Positions 6,792 to 16,186 are shown, numbered from the stretch's first letter. The stretch is 18,747 nt of DNA from an uncultured Gemmatimonadota bacterium (GCA_946887155.1 CAMPKM010000009.1:1-18747), one strand, 5' to 3'. Numbers and translations: made by a program. The notes: generated by a model not told the origin, from the sequence alone.

Positions 6792-8074
6792 GCGCCGCCC
6801 TGCTCGTGATCCAGCAGCACATCGATCCTGCCGCGCCGGCGCCATTTGGCGTCTGGTTCCTCGCGACCGTCATCAAGATGATCGCGCTGTTCACGGTCTG
6901 GATGGTTGGCGTGGCCTACATGACGCTCGCCGAACGGCGGGTGTCGGCGTGGATCCAGGACCGCCGCGGCCCCAACCGCGTCGGGCCGCACGGGCTCTTC
7001 CAGCCGCTCGCCGATGGCGTGAAGAACATCATGAAGGAAGAAACCCTCCCGCCGTACGCGAACAAGGCGATCTTCTTCCTGGCGCCGATCCTGTCGTTCG
7101 CGCCGGCCATGATGGCGTGGGCCGTGATTCCATTCGGCGCCTCGTGGGCCTCGAAGTGGGGACGCATCGACATGGTCTTCGCCGACCTGCCGATCGGGTT
7201 CCTGTTCGTCCTGGCGATCACGTCGCTCGGCGTGTACGGCATCGTGCTCGCCGGCTGGTCCTCCAACAACAAGTACGCACTGTTAGGCGGGCTCCGGTCG
7301 AGCGCCCAGATGGTGTCCTACGAGATCTCGATGGGCCTGTCGCTCATCCCGGTACTGCTGATCACGGGGAACGTGACGCTGTCGCAGGTCGTGAACACGC
7401 AGGCGACGCTCCACGTCTGGAACGCGCTGTCGCTGGGTGTGGCCTGCTTCATCTTCATCACGGCGGCATTCGCCGAAACCAACCGGCTGCCGTTCGACCT
7501 GCCTGAAGCCGAGTCGGAGCTGATCACGGGGTACCACACTGAATACAGCGCGATGAAATTCTCGCTCTTCTTCATCGCCGAATACGCGAACATGATGACG
7601 GCGAGCGCGATGATCGCGACGCTGTTCTTCGGCGGCTGGGACATTCCCTTCACCCAGGCCGACAATACCGGTGCGGTGTCGTTCCCGCTGGTGCTGCTGT
7701 CGATGCTGATCTTCGCGCTCAAGTGCGCTTTCTTCCTGTTCCTGTTCATCTGGATCCGCTGGACGTTGCCGCGCTTCCGCTATGACCAGCTCATGTCGCT
7801 CGGCTGGAAGGTGTTCCTGCCGACGGCGCTGGCGTACATCGTGATCATCGCCGCGATCGTGCTGGGCCTCGATACCGCGGGCATCGAGCGCGGGCTCGTC
7901 TACGGATTGATCCTGTTTGCGGTGAATGCGGTCATGCTGCTCGGCCTGTTCCTGGTGCTCGACCGCGGCCGCATCATCAGCCCGGCGTCGGCACCGGCCG
8001 CAGGGGCCCGCCTCGCCCATCTCCGCCAGCTCGCTGCCGAGCGGGCCAGACTTTCAGCCATGGGACCGCGCTGA
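6788..8074 (+). CDS. nuoH: NADH-quinone oxidoreductase subunit H (NuoH)
   Basis: Membrane subunit (ND1 homologue) that forms the floor of the quinone tunnel and links the peripheral arm to the proton pumps. The 428-residue protein has the conserved AERRVSAWIQDRRGPNRVGP (48-67), FQPLADGVKN (71-80), and the acidic loop ETNRLPFDLPEAESE at 230-244 with E230, E240, E242 and E244. GGGAG at 6776-6780 precedes the ATG, which overlaps the nuoG stop (ATGA). The protein is longer than E. coli NuoH (325 residues). After the usual last helix it adds a hydrophobic segment at about 370-394 and a basic tail of some 34 residues. Confidence 0.96.
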   Translation: MSAALLVIQQHIDPAAPAPFGVWFLATVIKMIALFTVWMVGVAYMTLAERRVSAWIQDRRGPNRVGPHGLFQPLADGVKNIMKEETLPPYANKAIFFLAPILSFAPAMMAWAVIPFGASWASKWGRIDMVFADLPIGFLFVLAITSLGVYGIVLAGWSSNNKYALLGGLRSSAQMVSYEISMGLSLIPVLLITGNVTLSQVVNTQATLHVWNALSLGVACFIFITAAFAETNRLPFDLPEAESELITGYHTEYSAMKFSLFFIAEYANMMTASAMIATLFFGGWDIPFTQADNTGAVSFPLVLLSMLIFALKCAFFLFLFIWIRWTLPRFRYDQLMSLGWKVFLPTALAYIVIIAAIVLGLDTAGIERGLVYGLILFAVNAVMLLGLFLVLDRGRIISPASAPAAGARLAHLRQLAAERARLSAMGPR

Positions 8075-8571
8075 TGGCAATCGGTGTGAAGGTTCTCGAC
8101 CGTCCGATCGAACAGACGAGTTACGTGCGTGCCACGCTGTCCGGCATGGGAAACACGCTGCGGCACCTCGTCCGGCCGCACAAGGTCACGACGCAGTATC
8201 CCGAAGAGCGCGAACCGCTCTCTCGTCGCTGGCGCGGCACGCATCGCATGCTCACGACGGAAGACGGGAAGGCGAAGTGCGTCGCCTGCGGGCTGTGTCC
8301 GACCGTGTGCCCGGCCAACTGCATCAAGTTGGTGCCTGGAGAGGACGAACAGGGGAACCGGTATCCGCTCGTCTTCGAGATCGACGAATTCCGCTGCATC
8401 TTCTGCGGATACTGTCAGGAAGTCTGCCCGGAAGAAGCCATTCACCTCGGACGGCATTACGAGAACTCGGAGTACAGCCGGGAAGGGTTCGTATATGATC
8501 TCGAACGGCTGACAGCGCAGACGCACCCGGTGTGCGAGATGTGGGATCCGGCTGACCCGCGCGGCGAGTAG
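8074..8571 (+). CDS. nuoI: NADH-quinone oxidoreductase subunit I (NuoI)
   Basis: The 8Fe ferredoxin-like subunit (TYKY homologue) carrying clusters N6a and N6b, which relay electrons from NuoG to N2. In 165 residues there are two complete CxxCxxCxxxC(P) motifs: C69, C72, C75, C79 ([12 protein letters not shown]) and C108, C111, C114, C118 ([12 protein letters not shown]). As usual for two-cluster ferredoxin folds, the fourth cysteine of each motif probably serves the other cluster. C83 is an additional cysteine. The start shares one base with the nuoH stop (TGATG). The gene ends two bases before nuoJ. Confidence 0.97.
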   Translation: MAIGVKVLDRPIEQTSYVRATLSGMGNTLRHLVRPHKVTTQYPEEREPLSRRWRGTHRMLTTEDGKAKCVACGLCPTVCPANCIKLVPGEDEQGNRYPLVFEIDEFRCIFCGYCQEVCPEEAIHLGRHYENSEYSREGFVYDLERLTAQTHPVCEMWDPADPRGE

Positions 8572-8573
8572 CG

Positions 8574-9125
8574 ATGCCCACGCACCTTCCGCTGTTCTAC
8601 CAGGTCCACTTCTACCTCTTCGGGTTGCTAGCCATCGCCTCGGCGCTGGCGTTCGTGACGCGGAAAAGCCCCGTGTCCGCGGCGCTCTGGCTGGTGTCGG
8701 TGATGTTCAACCTCGCCGCGCTCTACGTGATGATGGGCGCACACTTCATCGGCGTGATCCAGGTCATCGTCTACGCGGGCGCGATCATGGTCGTGTTCCT
8801 GTTCGTGGTCATGCTCCTGAACCTCGGACACGCGGACGAACTCTCGGACATCCGCGGCAAGTGGGGCCGCCTCGCGGCCGGCGCCGTGGGGCTCGCATTG
8901 CTGGCCCAGGTCATGGTGCTGGCCAGGACGAGATTCCTGCCATCGTTGCAACCGCAAGTGAACCCGGTGTTCGGCGGCGCGCCCGAACGGGACGTCGTGA
9001 GTACCGTGGCTCATCCGCTCTTCACCGAACACCTGCTGGCATTCGAACTCACCAGTATCCTGCTGCTGGCCGCGATCGTTGGCGCCGTGGCTGTGGGACG
9101 ACGCCGGACCGGGAGCGCATCATGA
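8574..9125 (+). CDS. nuoJ: NADH-quinone oxidoreductase subunit J (NuoJ)
   Basis: Membrane subunit (ND6 homologue) placed between NuoH and the antiporter-like subunits. Its third helix bends between open and closed states of the complex. The 183-residue protein has about five predicted helices. The family's strongest motif, [20 protein letters not shown], is at 64-83, and a final helix follows [20 protein letters not shown]. The ATG at 8574 comes two bases after the nuoI stop with only a weak upstream GGCGAG. The end overlaps nuoK by four bases (ATGA). Confidence 0.95.
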   Translation: MPTHLPLFYQVHFYLFGLLAIASALAFVTRKSPVSAALWLVSVMFNLAALYVMMGAHFIGVIQVIVYAGAIMVVFLFVVMLLNLGHADELSDIRGKWGRLAAGAVGLALLAQVMVLARTRFLPSLQPQVNPVFGGAPERDVVSTVAHPLFTEHLLAFELTSILLLAAIVGAVAVGRRRTGSAS

Positions 9126-9415
9126 TTCCTGAAGCGCTGGCCCTGTCCGCGGTCCTGTTTACGATCGGGACGATCGGCGTCCTGACGCGCCGCAACGCGA
9201 TCATGATCTTCATGTGCGTGGAGCTCATGCTCAACGCGGTCAACCTGTCGTTCGTCGCGCTGTCGCAGCTGTATGGCGTGACGGGCCAGGTCTTCGTCGT
9301 TTTCGTGATGACGGTGGCAGCGGCGGAAGCCGCCGTTGGCCTCGCCATCATCATCGCCATTTTCCGCCACGGCCAGTCCGTGAACCTCAAGAACATCAAT
9401 CTCCTCAAAGGGTGA
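9122..9415 (+). CDS. nuoK: NADH-quinone oxidoreductase subunit K (NuoK)
   Basis: The smallest membrane subunit (ND4L homologue), part of a proton channel. The 97-residue protein has three helices. E34 ([12 protein letters not shown]) and E69 ([13 protein letters not shown]) match the two membrane glutamates essential in E. coli NuoK (E36 and E72). The ATG at 9122 overlaps the nuoJ stop and is preceded by GGGAG at 9111-9115. The open frame extends upstream, but that part is nuoJ read in another frame. The stop shares a base with the nuoL start. Confidence 0.95.
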   Translation: MIPEALALSAVLFTIGTIGVLTRRNAIMIFMCVELMLNAVNLSFVALSQLYGVTGQVFVVFVMTVAAAEAAVGLAIIIAIFRHGQSVNLKNINLLKG

Positions 9416-11589
9416 TGCTGCTCCAGGAAGTGTCCGGCGCCGCACACCCGCTCGCGGGCACGCTCGCCGAGTGGATCTGGCTCGTTCCCGTGTTGCCGTT
9501 CATCGGCTTCATCGTGAACGGCCTGCTGTCGCTGCTTCCGGCGACCCACATGGGCCCCGCCGATCCGTCGGCCGATGGACATGGCGACGAACACGCCCAC
9601 GATGCGCACGATGGGCACGCGCACGACGATCATCATCACCCGGTGCGGCACCAGTATGCCCGTATCGTGAGCCTGGTCGGTCCGCTCGTCCTGGGCCTGG
9701 CATTCGCCATCACCGCCGGAATCTTCGGCGTGATGCTCGGCGCACACGCCGAGGAGCCATTCGTCAAAACGTTGTTCGACTGGCTGTCGACCGGCGACCT
9801 GCACATCAATGCGGCGCTGCAGGTGGACGCGCTCTCTATCGTAATGACGATGGTGGTGACGGGAGTCGGCTTCCTCATCCACGTGTTCAGCGTGGGCTAC
9901 ATGCAGGACGACCCGGGCTATCCACGGTACTTCGCCTACCTGAACCTCTTCGTCTTCTTCATGCTCGTGCTGGTGCTGGGCTCGAGCTATCCGGTGTTGT
10001 TCGTGGGCTGGGAAGGCGTCGGGCTCTGCTCCTACCTGCTGATCGGGTTCTGGTACACGGACAAGGCCAACGCGGACGCGGGGAAGAAGGCGTTCGTCAT
10101 GAACCGCATCGGCGACTTCGGTTTCCTGATCGCGATGTTCCTGTTGTTCGCGAATCTCGGCACGCTCGACTTCGTCGGTGTCTCGAGCGGCGTCTCCGGG
10201 CTCGAGGAGGGCGGGGCCGTCGTCACCGCAATCGCGCTGTTCTTCTTCCTTGGTTGTGCCGGGAAGAGCGCACAGATCCCGCTGTATACCTGGCTGCCTG
10301 ACGCGATGGCTGGCCCCACGCCGGTATCGGCGCTGATCCACGCGGCGACGATGGTGACGGCCGGTGTGTACCTCGTGGCCCGTAGCGCCGCCATTTTCGC
10401 GATGGCACCGGTCGCGAGCCTGACCGTGGCCCTTGTAGGCGCCATCACCGCACTGTTCGCGGCGACGATCGGCCTCAAGCAGTGGGACATCAAGAAGGTG
10501 CTCGCGTATTCGACCGTCTCGCAGCTCGGGTACATGTTCATCGGCGTCGGCGTCGGCGCGTACGCGGCGGGCGTCTTCCACCTGGTGACCCACGCGTTCT
10601 TCAAGGCGCTCCTGTTCCTCGGGTCGGGTTCGGTGATCTTCGCGATGCACCGGGCCTACCACCACACCGGTTCACACGCCGACGCGCAGGACATGCGCAA
10701 CATGGGCGGCCTGCGGCAGTACATGCCGTGGACGTTCCGCCTGATGTGGGTCGCCACGCTGGCGATTGCCGGCATTCCGCCGCTGTCCGGCTTCTTCTCG
10801 AAGGATGAAATCCTGGCGTCGGTGTTTGCCCGCACATCACACTCGACGCTGGCCGAGGCGAGCTGGTTAGGCATTCCGGGATCGGTCCTGCTCTATCTCA
10901 TCTACGCCCTCGGCCTGGCCGCGGCGCTCCTCACCGCGATCTACATGACGCGGATGATGCTGTACACCTTCCACGGACCCAACCGGTCGGGGGAGAAGGA
11001 ACGTCATCACCTGGCCGAGGCGCCGTGGATCATGACCGGACCACTGATGGCGCTGGCGGTTCTCAGCATCGTGGGCGGGTTCTTCAACCTGCCGGCATTC
11101 ATGGGTGGCATGTCCCAGAAGCTGCATCACTGGCTGGAGCCGGTGACAGGCCAGGCCGCGCTGCAGATCACGCACGGCGAGGAGGCGCACCTGGCGCTCG
11201 GCACGGAGTTCGCGCTGATCGGGCTGGCCGTCCTCATCGCGTTAGGCGGCATCGGGTATGCCTTCAGCCGCCTCAAGCCGGCCGCGCTGGTGCCCAAGGA
11301 CCAGTCGCCCGAGTCCACGGGAATCGAGCGCGTGCTCGAGCACAAGTATTACGTGGACGAGGCTTACGACAAGGTGATCGTCCGGCCCATCGTCGGCACG
11401 TCGCGGCGCGTGTTGTGGCGCGGCATGGACGCCGGGCTCATCGACGGCCTCTTCGTGAACGGCACCGCGAAGCTGATGGAGTTCTTCGGCTGGATCGGCG
11501 CCCGATTGCAGTCGGGACAGGTCGGGACGTACGCGTGGGTGCTGGTCATAGGGGTCCTCGCGGTCCTCGGCGCCTTTTCAATCAACTGA
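9415..11589 (+). CDS. nuoL: NADH-quinone oxidoreductase subunit L (NuoL)
   Basis: The distal Mrp-antiporter-like proton pump subunit (ND5 homologue), with a C-terminal lateral helix running along the membrane arm. The 724-residue protein starts at the ATG at 9415, which overlaps the nuoK stop. AAAGGG at 9407-9412 is only two bases away. Key residues include E200 (VGWEGVGLCSYLL), K284 (GCAGKSAQIPLYTWLPDAM, the broken-helix lysine) and K355 (IGLKQWDIKK). An unusual His/Asp-rich stretch at 56-79, with ten histidines, lies between the first and second predicted helices. The last hydrophobic helix is at about 703-722 (YAWVLVIGVLAVLGAFSIN). Confidence 0.96.
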   Translation: MLLQEVSGAAHPLAGTLAEWIWLVPVLPFIGFIVNGLLSLLPATHMGPADPSADGHGDEHAHDAHDGHAHDDHHHPVRHQYARIVSLVGPLVLGLAFAITAGIFGVMLGAHAEEPFVKTLFDWLSTGDLHINAALQVDALSIVMTMVVTGVGFLIHVFSVGYMQDDPGYPRYFAYLNLFVFFMLVLVLGSSYPVLFVGWEGVGLCSYLLIGFWYTDKANADAGKKAFVMNRIGDFGFLIAMFLLFANLGTLDFVGVSSGVSGLEEGGAVVTAIALFFFLGCAGKSAQIPLYTWLPDAMAGPTPVSALIHAATMVTAGVYLVARSAAIFAMAPVASLTVALVGAITALFAATIGLKQWDIKKVLAYSTVSQLGYMFIGVGVGAYAAGVFHLVTHAFFKALLFLGSGSVIFAMHRAYHHTGSHADAQDMRNMGGLRQYMPWTFRLMWVATLAIAGIPPLSGFFSKDEILASVFARTSHSTLAEASWLGIPGSVLLYLIYALGLAAALLTAIYMTRMMLYTFHGPNRSGEKERHHLAEAPWIMTGPLMALAVLSIVGGFFNLPAFMGGMSQKLHHWLEPVTGQAALQITHGEEAHLALGTEFALIGLAVLIALGGIGYAFSRLKPAALVPKDQSPESTGIERVLEHKYYVDEAYDKVIVRPIVGTSRRVLWRGMDAGLIDGLFVNGTAKLMEFFGWIGARLQSGQVGTYAWVLVIGVLAVLGAFSIN

Positions 11590-11592
11590 TCG

Positions 11593-13164
11593 ATGACCGC
11601 CTTCCTCGCCTCACTGAACTACAACGCCTGGATTCTCCCGGTCCTGCTGCTCCTGCCGGTGGTGGGCGGGGCGCTCGTCTGGGCGCACGGCGCGGTCGCC
11701 GGCCAGGGCGACGGCGCATCCATGACCGCGCGCCGGATCACCCTCGCCGTCCTCGTCCTCGAGTGCGTGCTGTCGCTGGGGCTGTGGTGGTCGCTCGACC
11801 GGGCCAACGCGAACTGGCAGGCCATTTTCGACGCGCCATGGATCGAGTCGTGGGGCGTGCGGTTTACGTTAGGCATCGATGGCCTGTCAGTGATGATGGT
11901 GCTGCTGACGACCTTCCTGATGCCGCTCGCGATCCTTGGCGGATGGACGAGCGTCAAGCGCAAGGTTCACGCCTACCACGCCCTCATGCTCATCCTGACG
12001 TCCGGCATGCTGGGCGTCTTCGTCGCGAAGGACCTGTTCCTGTTCTACGTGATGTGGGAAGTGATGCTCATCCCGATGTACTTCATCATCGGGATCTGGG
12101 GCGGGGAACGCCGGATCTACGCGAGCCTCAAGTTCTTCATCTACACGTTCGTCGGCTCGATGATCATGCTGGTGGCGATCGTGTACCTCGGCATCGAGGC
12201 CGGCGCACCGGCGGGACGCCCGACGTTCGACTATGAAGCCATCCTCGCGCTCGACCTGTCGCGGACCGCGTCATTCTGGTTGTTCGGCGCCTTCTTCCTG
12301 GCGTTCGCGGTCAAGGTGCCAATGTTCCCGTTCCATACATGGCTGCCTGACGCGCACGTCGAAGCACCCACGGCGGGTTCGGTGATCCTGGCCGGCATCC
12401 TCCTCAAGCTGGGCACCTACGGGTTCCTGCGAATCTCGCTCCCGTTCTTCCCGGAAGTCGCGATGTATCCCTGGGTCCGGACGGCGATGATCGTGCTGGC
12501 CGTGGTCGGTATCATCTACGGATCGCTCGTGGCCCTCGTGCAACCCGACTTCAAGAAGCTGGTCGCATACTCCTCGGTCGCGCACCTCGGCTTCGTCATG
12601 TTAGGCATCTTCGCGTTGACCGTCGAGAGCGTGCAGGGTGCGCTGATGGTCATGATCGGGCACGGCCTGTCGACGGGGGCGCTGTTCCTCATCGTCGGCA
12701 TCATCTACGAACGCACCCACACGCGCCTGATCGACGATTACGGCGGCATTGCCAGGGTCATGCCGCTGTTCGCAACCATCTTCACCATCGTGGCGCTGAG
12801 CAGCATCGGACTTCCCGGCACCAACGGGTTCGTGGCCGAGTTCCTCGTCATGGTCGGCTCGTTCCGCACGTATCCGATGCTGACGTTCGTGTCCGCGGTC
12901 GGCGTGATCCTTGCCGCCGCGTACCTGCTGTGGGCGCTGCAGCGCATCATCTACAACAAGCTCGACAAGCCTCGCAACGCTGCCTTACGAGACCTGAACT
13001 GGCGCGAGTTCGGGCTGCTGGTGCCGATCCTCGTCGGAATCATCTGGATGGGTGTCTACCCCAAACCCGTCCTCGACCGCATGGAAGCATCGGCGAGAAA
13101 ACTCGTCGAACAGGTCGGCGGTAACACACGCCAGCAGGCGTCACTGACGCCCGGAGGGCGGTGA
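11593..13164 (+). CDS. nuoM: NADH-quinone oxidoreductase subunit M (NuoM)
   Basis: The middle antiporter-like proton pump subunit (ND4 homologue). The 523-residue protein has about 14 predicted helices. E156 (YVMWEVMLIPMYFIIGIWG) and K241 (AVKVPMFPFHTWLPDAHVEA) correspond to the Glu/Lys pair needed for proton translocation in E. coli NuoM (E144 and K234). The helix containing FKKLVAYSSVAHLGFVMLG follows further on. The ATG at 11593 lies three bases after the nuoL stop, and no Shine-Dalgarno is visible. The gene ends one base before nuoN. Confidence 0.97.
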   Translation: MTAFLASLNYNAWILPVLLLLPVVGGALVWAHGAVAGQGDGASMTARRITLAVLVLECVLSLGLWWSLDRANANWQAIFDAPWIESWGVRFTLGIDGLSVMMVLLTTFLMPLAILGGWTSVKRKVHAYHALMLILTSGMLGVFVAKDLFLFYVMWEVMLIPMYFIIGIWGGERRIYASLKFFIYTFVGSMIMLVAIVYLGIEAGAPAGRPTFDYEAILALDLSRTASFWLFGAFFLAFAVKVPMFPFHTWLPDAHVEAPTAGSVILAGILLKLGTYGFLRISLPFFPEVAMYPWVRTAMIVLAVVGIIYGSLVALVQPDFKKLVAYSSVAHLGFVMLGIFALTVESVQGALMVMIGHGLSTGALFLIVGIIYERTHTRLIDDYGGIARVMPLFATIFTIVALSSIGLPGTNGFVAEFLVMVGSFRTYPMLTFVSAVGVILAAAYLLWALQRIIYNKLDKPRNAALRDLNWREFGLLVPILVGIIWMGVYPKPVLDRMEASARKLVEQVGGNTRQQASLTPGGR

Positions 13165-13165
13165 C

Positions 13166-14731
13166 ATGTTCCACGCCCTGATGGCGCAAGCGAGCGCCGC
13201 CTCCGGCACCGTGCTGGACCTGTCGCGTCCGATCGAGCTGTCCCGGGCGATTGCACCCGAGCTGCTCCTCTGCGCCGGCGCGATGATCATGCTGCTCTAT
13301 GCCGCCTGGAAGCCAGAAAGCGCGGCGCACCAGCGACGCGTGGCAACGGGCTCGATGATCGTGGCGCTCCTGACGCTGATCGTGGTGCTGGTGATGAGCG
13401 TTTCCGGCTTGTCATCGTCGCCCGGTCCGGTGGCGGTCGATGGGTTCCGCTGGGCAGCCGACGTCGTGTTCCTGCTCGCGACCGTCATCGCGATCGGTGT
13501 CTCCATCGACTACAACGCCCGCGAGGGCATCTTCGCGCCGGAAGCGCACGTGCTCGTGCTCTTCGCGACCATCGGCATGATGATCATGGCCGCCGCGCGC
13601 GACCTGATGGTCCTGTTCCTCGGCCTCGAGACGATGTCGGTGTCGGTCTATGTCCTCGTGGGCATGAACCGCCGCTCGGCGCGTTCGGCGGAAGGGGCAC
13701 TCAAGTACTTCCTGCTCGGCGCGTTCTCCACCGCCTTCCTGCTGTACGGCATCGCGCTCGTGTACGGCTCCACCGGATCGACCAACCTCGCCGAGATCGG
13801 TGGGCGAATCGGGGCGCTGTCGTTAGGTGCGTCACCGATGCTGCTGACCGGGATCGCGCTGCTCCTGGTCGGCTTCGGGTTCAAGCTGGCCGCCGCGCCG
13901 TTCCACATGTGGGCGCCTGACGTGTATGAAGGCGCGCCGACGCCCATCACGGGATACATGGCGGCGGCCGTGAAGGCGGCCGCGTTCGTCGCCTTCCTGC
14001 GGGTCTGGATGGAGGCATTTGGCCATCTCTTCATGAGCTGGCATACGGCGGTGTGGTGGCTGGCCGCGGTGACGATGTTCGTCGGCAACCTCATCGCGCT
14101 GAGGCAGCGCAACCTCAAGCGCATGCTCGCCTACTCGAGCATCGGTCACACGGGCTTCCTGCTCGTGGCCGTTGCGGGCGCGACGACGCAAGCGGCCAGC
14201 GCGGCGCTGTTCTACCTGTTCGCCTACACCCTGGCAACGATGGGTGCATTTGCGGTCATCGTGGCGCTGGGTACGGCGGATCATCCGCGCGAGCGGGTCG
14301 AAGACTATCACGGCCTGTGGACGGAACGCCCCGGCACCGCCATCGCCATGACGGTGTTCATGCTCGCCATGCTCGGGTTCCCGATCTTCGGCGGCATGGG
14401 TTTCTTCGCCAAGTGGTACGTCCTGCAGGCCGCGATCGACGCGGCGGCGCCGCAGGTGCGGCTGGCGGTACTGCTGGTGCTCGCGACCACGATCTCCGCC
14501 GGATACTACCTCTACGTGGTGATGGTGATGTTCATGAAGCCGCGGCCGGAGCATGCGCCACCGCTTCCGGTGGTGGGAGGTATGTCGGGCGCCGTCATCG
14601 TGGCCTCCGCCGTATTGTTGCTGGTATTCGGCGTCTACCCCGATCCGGTCGTTCGCTGGGCCCGGGGTGGTACGGAGATCCTGCCGGCGATGCCGGCGGC
14701 GGCCGCCATCCCGAATACGCCTCGACCCTAA
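13166..14731 (+). CDS. nuoN: NADH-quinone oxidoreductase subunit N (NuoN)
   Basis: The third antiporter-like proton pump subunit (ND2 homologue), next to NuoK. The 521-residue multi-helix protein carries E155 (LGLETMSVSVYVLVGMNRR) and K240 (GFGFKLAAAPFHMWAPDVYEG), the family's Glu and broken-helix Lys. It also has NLKRMLAYSSIGHTGFLL in the later discontinuous helix region. GGAGGG at 13153-13158 sits 7 bases before the ATG at 13166, one of the best ribosome sites in the operon. The TAA stop is itself part of a CCCTAACG copy of the recurring CGTTAGG motif. This is the last nuo gene. Confidence 0.97.
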   Translation: MFHALMAQASAASGTVLDLSRPIELSRAIAPELLLCAGAMIMLLYAAWKPESAAHQRRVATGSMIVALLTLIVVLVMSVSGLSSSPGPVAVDGFRWAADVVFLLATVIAIGVSIDYNAREGIFAPEAHVLVLFATIGMMIMAAARDLMVLFLGLETMSVSVYVLVGMNRRSARSAEGALKYFLLGAFSTAFLLYGIALVYGSTGSTNLAEIGGRIGALSLGASPMLLTGIALLLVGFGFKLAAAPFHMWAPDVYEGAPTPITGYMAAAVKAAAFVAFLRVWMEAFGHLFMSWHTAVWWLAAVTMFVGNLIALRQRNLKRMLAYSSIGHTGFLLVAVAGATTQAASAALFYLFAYTLATMGAFAVIVALGTADHPRERVEDYHGLWTERPGTAIAMTVFMLAMLGFPIFGGMGFFAKWYVLQAAIDAAAPQVRLAVLLVLATTISAGYYLYVVMVMFMKPRPEHAPPLPVVGGMSGAVIVASAVLLLVFGVYPDPVVRWARGGTEILPAMPAAAAIPNTPRP

Positions 14732-14736
14732 CGGCA

Positions 14737-14758
14737 AGCGCGCCACCGTTGGCGCGTT
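14737..14758 (+). terminator. Hairpin after nuoN, probable end of the nuo transcript
   Basis: CGCGCCA (14739-14745) pairs perfectly with TGGCGCG (14750-14756) around the loop CCGT. A G-U and an A-U pair extend the stem to 9 pairs. It starts six bases after the nuoN stop. Only TT then CC follow, so the U-tract of a classic intrinsic terminator is missing. It may be a weak terminator, an attenuator or a 3'-end protecting stem. Confidence 0.5.
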
Positions 14759-14785
14759 CCGAACGGGCGGATCGGCGAGTATCGT
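14757..14785 (+). promoter_or_regulatory. Weak candidate promoter for the algC-UPF0182 pair
   Basis: TTCCGA (14757-14762) and TATCGT (14780-14785) are separated by 17 bases and match the sigma-70 consensus at 3 and 4 of 6 positions. Transcription would start near 14792, giving a short leader before the ATG at 14818. The match is poor and comparable sites occur by chance, so it rests mostly on position after the nuo hairpin. Confidence 0.2.
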
Positions 14786-14817
14786 GCTGTAACCACACTG
14801 GAACGCCACACGCGCCC

Positions 14818-16185
14818 ATGGCCATTCATCCCGGCATTTTCCGGCAGTACGACATCCGCGGCATCGTCGACAAGGACCTCACGGTCGACGCCGCGACCGC
14901 CATCGGTCGCGCGTACGGGACGTTGCTGCGGCAGCGCGACCTGTCCGGCGCCGTCTCCGTCGGGCGCGACAACCGGCCGAGCGGCGGCCTGCTGCGCGAC
15001 GCGCTCGTCGAAGGCCTGACGAGCACAGGCGCCAACGTCATCGACATCGGCGTGGTTCCAACCCCGCTGATGTACTGGAGTCTGCACCACCTGCCGGTGG
15101 TGGGCGGGATCCAGATCACGGGGTCGCACAATCCGCCCGAATACAACGGCTTCAAGTTGTGCGTGGGACATGAATCGTTGCACGGTTCCGGTATCGAGGC
15201 GCTGCGTGACCTGATCGTGAAGGGCGACTTTGCCGCCGGATCGGGATCGGTGCGCAGCGAAGGCGTAATCGATCGCTATGTCGATGACGTGGTCGCCCGG
15301 ACCGGCCCCCTCAAGCGCCGGCTCAAGGTGGTGATCGACTGCGGGAACGGCGTCGGCGCGGTCGTCTCGCGACAACTGTTCGACCGCATGGGCATCGACG
15401 TGTCCTACCTGTTCTGCGAGAGCGACGGCACGTTCCCGAACCATCATCCCGATCCGACGGTCGTCGAGAACCTTCACGACATCATTCGCGAGGTGAAGGC
15501 GAAGGGAGCCGATCTCGGTATCGCGTTCGATGGCGATGCCGATCGCATCGGTGTCGTCGACGGCGAGGGGGGAATCGTCTGGGGTGATCACATCCTGATC
15601 CTGTACGCGCGCGATGTCCTGGCGCGGACCGGTCCTGGCCAGCCGATCATCTTCGACGTGAAGTGCTCGCAGGCACTGCCGCAGGCCATCGAGGCGGCCG
15701 GTGGGACCGCGGTCATGTGGAAGACAGGACACTCGCTGATCAAGGACCGGATGAAGCAGCTCAAGGCGCCGCTGGCCGGCGAGATGTCCGGCCACATGTT
15801 CTTTGCGGAGGGCTTCTACGGCCACGACGACGCGCTGTACGGGGCGGCGCGCTTGCTGCGAATCGTTGCCGCGTCAGGCATGAGCGTGAAGCAGATGCTG
15901 AGCGACGTCCCGAAGTTCGTGTCGACGCCGGAAATCCGTGTCGATTGCCCGGACGAGCTGAAGTTCGAGGTCGTCGATCGCGCCGTGAAACACTTTCGTG
16001 CACTCTACGACGTCATCGACGTTGACGGCGTGCGCGTGCTGTTCGGCGACGGCTGGGGCCTGATCCGGGCGTCGAACACGCAACCGGTGCTGGTTACTCG
16101 TTATGAAGCGCGCACTCCGGAGCGGCTGGCGGAGATCCAGCGCCTGATGGAGGATTGGTTGCGCGCGCAGGGCATCACACCCTGA
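14818..16185 (+). CDS. algC: Phosphomannomutase/phosphoglucomutase (AlgC-type phosphohexomutase)
   Basis: Cytoplasmic enzyme of the alpha-D-phosphohexomutase superfamily, moving phosphate between C6 and C1 of mannose or glucose to supply sugar nucleotides for polysaccharide or glycan synthesis. The 455-residue protein has all four active-site elements. The phosphoserine loop TGSHNPPEYNG has S103. The Mg loop DGDADR has D238, D240 and D242. The sugar-specificity loop GEMSGH is at 321-326, and the phosphate loop RASNTQP at 417-423. GEMSGH and the length point to the AlgC branch with dual mannose/glucose specificity, though substrate use is inferred. The ATG at 14818 is where homology begins, and no Shine-Dalgarno is seen. 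The next gene follows after one base, suggesting co-transcription. Confidence 0.9.
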   Translation: MAIHPGIFRQYDIRGIVDKDLTVDAATAIGRAYGTLLRQRDLSGAVSVGRDNRPSGGLLRDALVEGLTSTGANVIDIGVVPTPLMYWSLHHLPVVGGIQITGSHNPPEYNGFKLCVGHESLHGSGIEALRDLIVKGDFAAGSGSVRSEGVIDRYVDDVVARTGPLKRRLKVVIDCGNGVGAVVSRQLFDRMGIDVSYLFCESDGTFPNHHPDPTVVENLHDIIREVKAKGADLGIAFDGDADRIGVVDGEGGIVWGDHILILYARDVLARTGPGQPIIFDVKCSQALPQAIEAAGGTAVMWKTGHSLIKDRMKQLKAPLAGEMSGHMFFAEGFYGHDDALYGAARLLRIVAASGMSVKQMLSDVPKFVSTPEIRVDCPDELKFEVVDRAVKHFRALYDVIDVDGVRVLFGDGWGLIRASNTQPVLVTRYEARTPERLAEIQRLMEDWLRAQGITP

Positions 16186-16186
16186 C

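Noticed and set aside
9049..10665. Minus-strand open frame of 538 codons opposite nuoJ-nuoK-nuoL
   Set aside because: Same mirror effect. The product is full of His, Arg, Glu and Gln as expected from reading hydrophobic-protein codons backwards.
9122..14731. nuoL, nuoM and nuoN considered as an Mrp-type Na+/H+ antiporter cluster
   Set aside because: The sequences are homologous to Mrp subunits, but order, flanking nuoA-K genes and NuoL/M/N-specific motifs place them in complex I.
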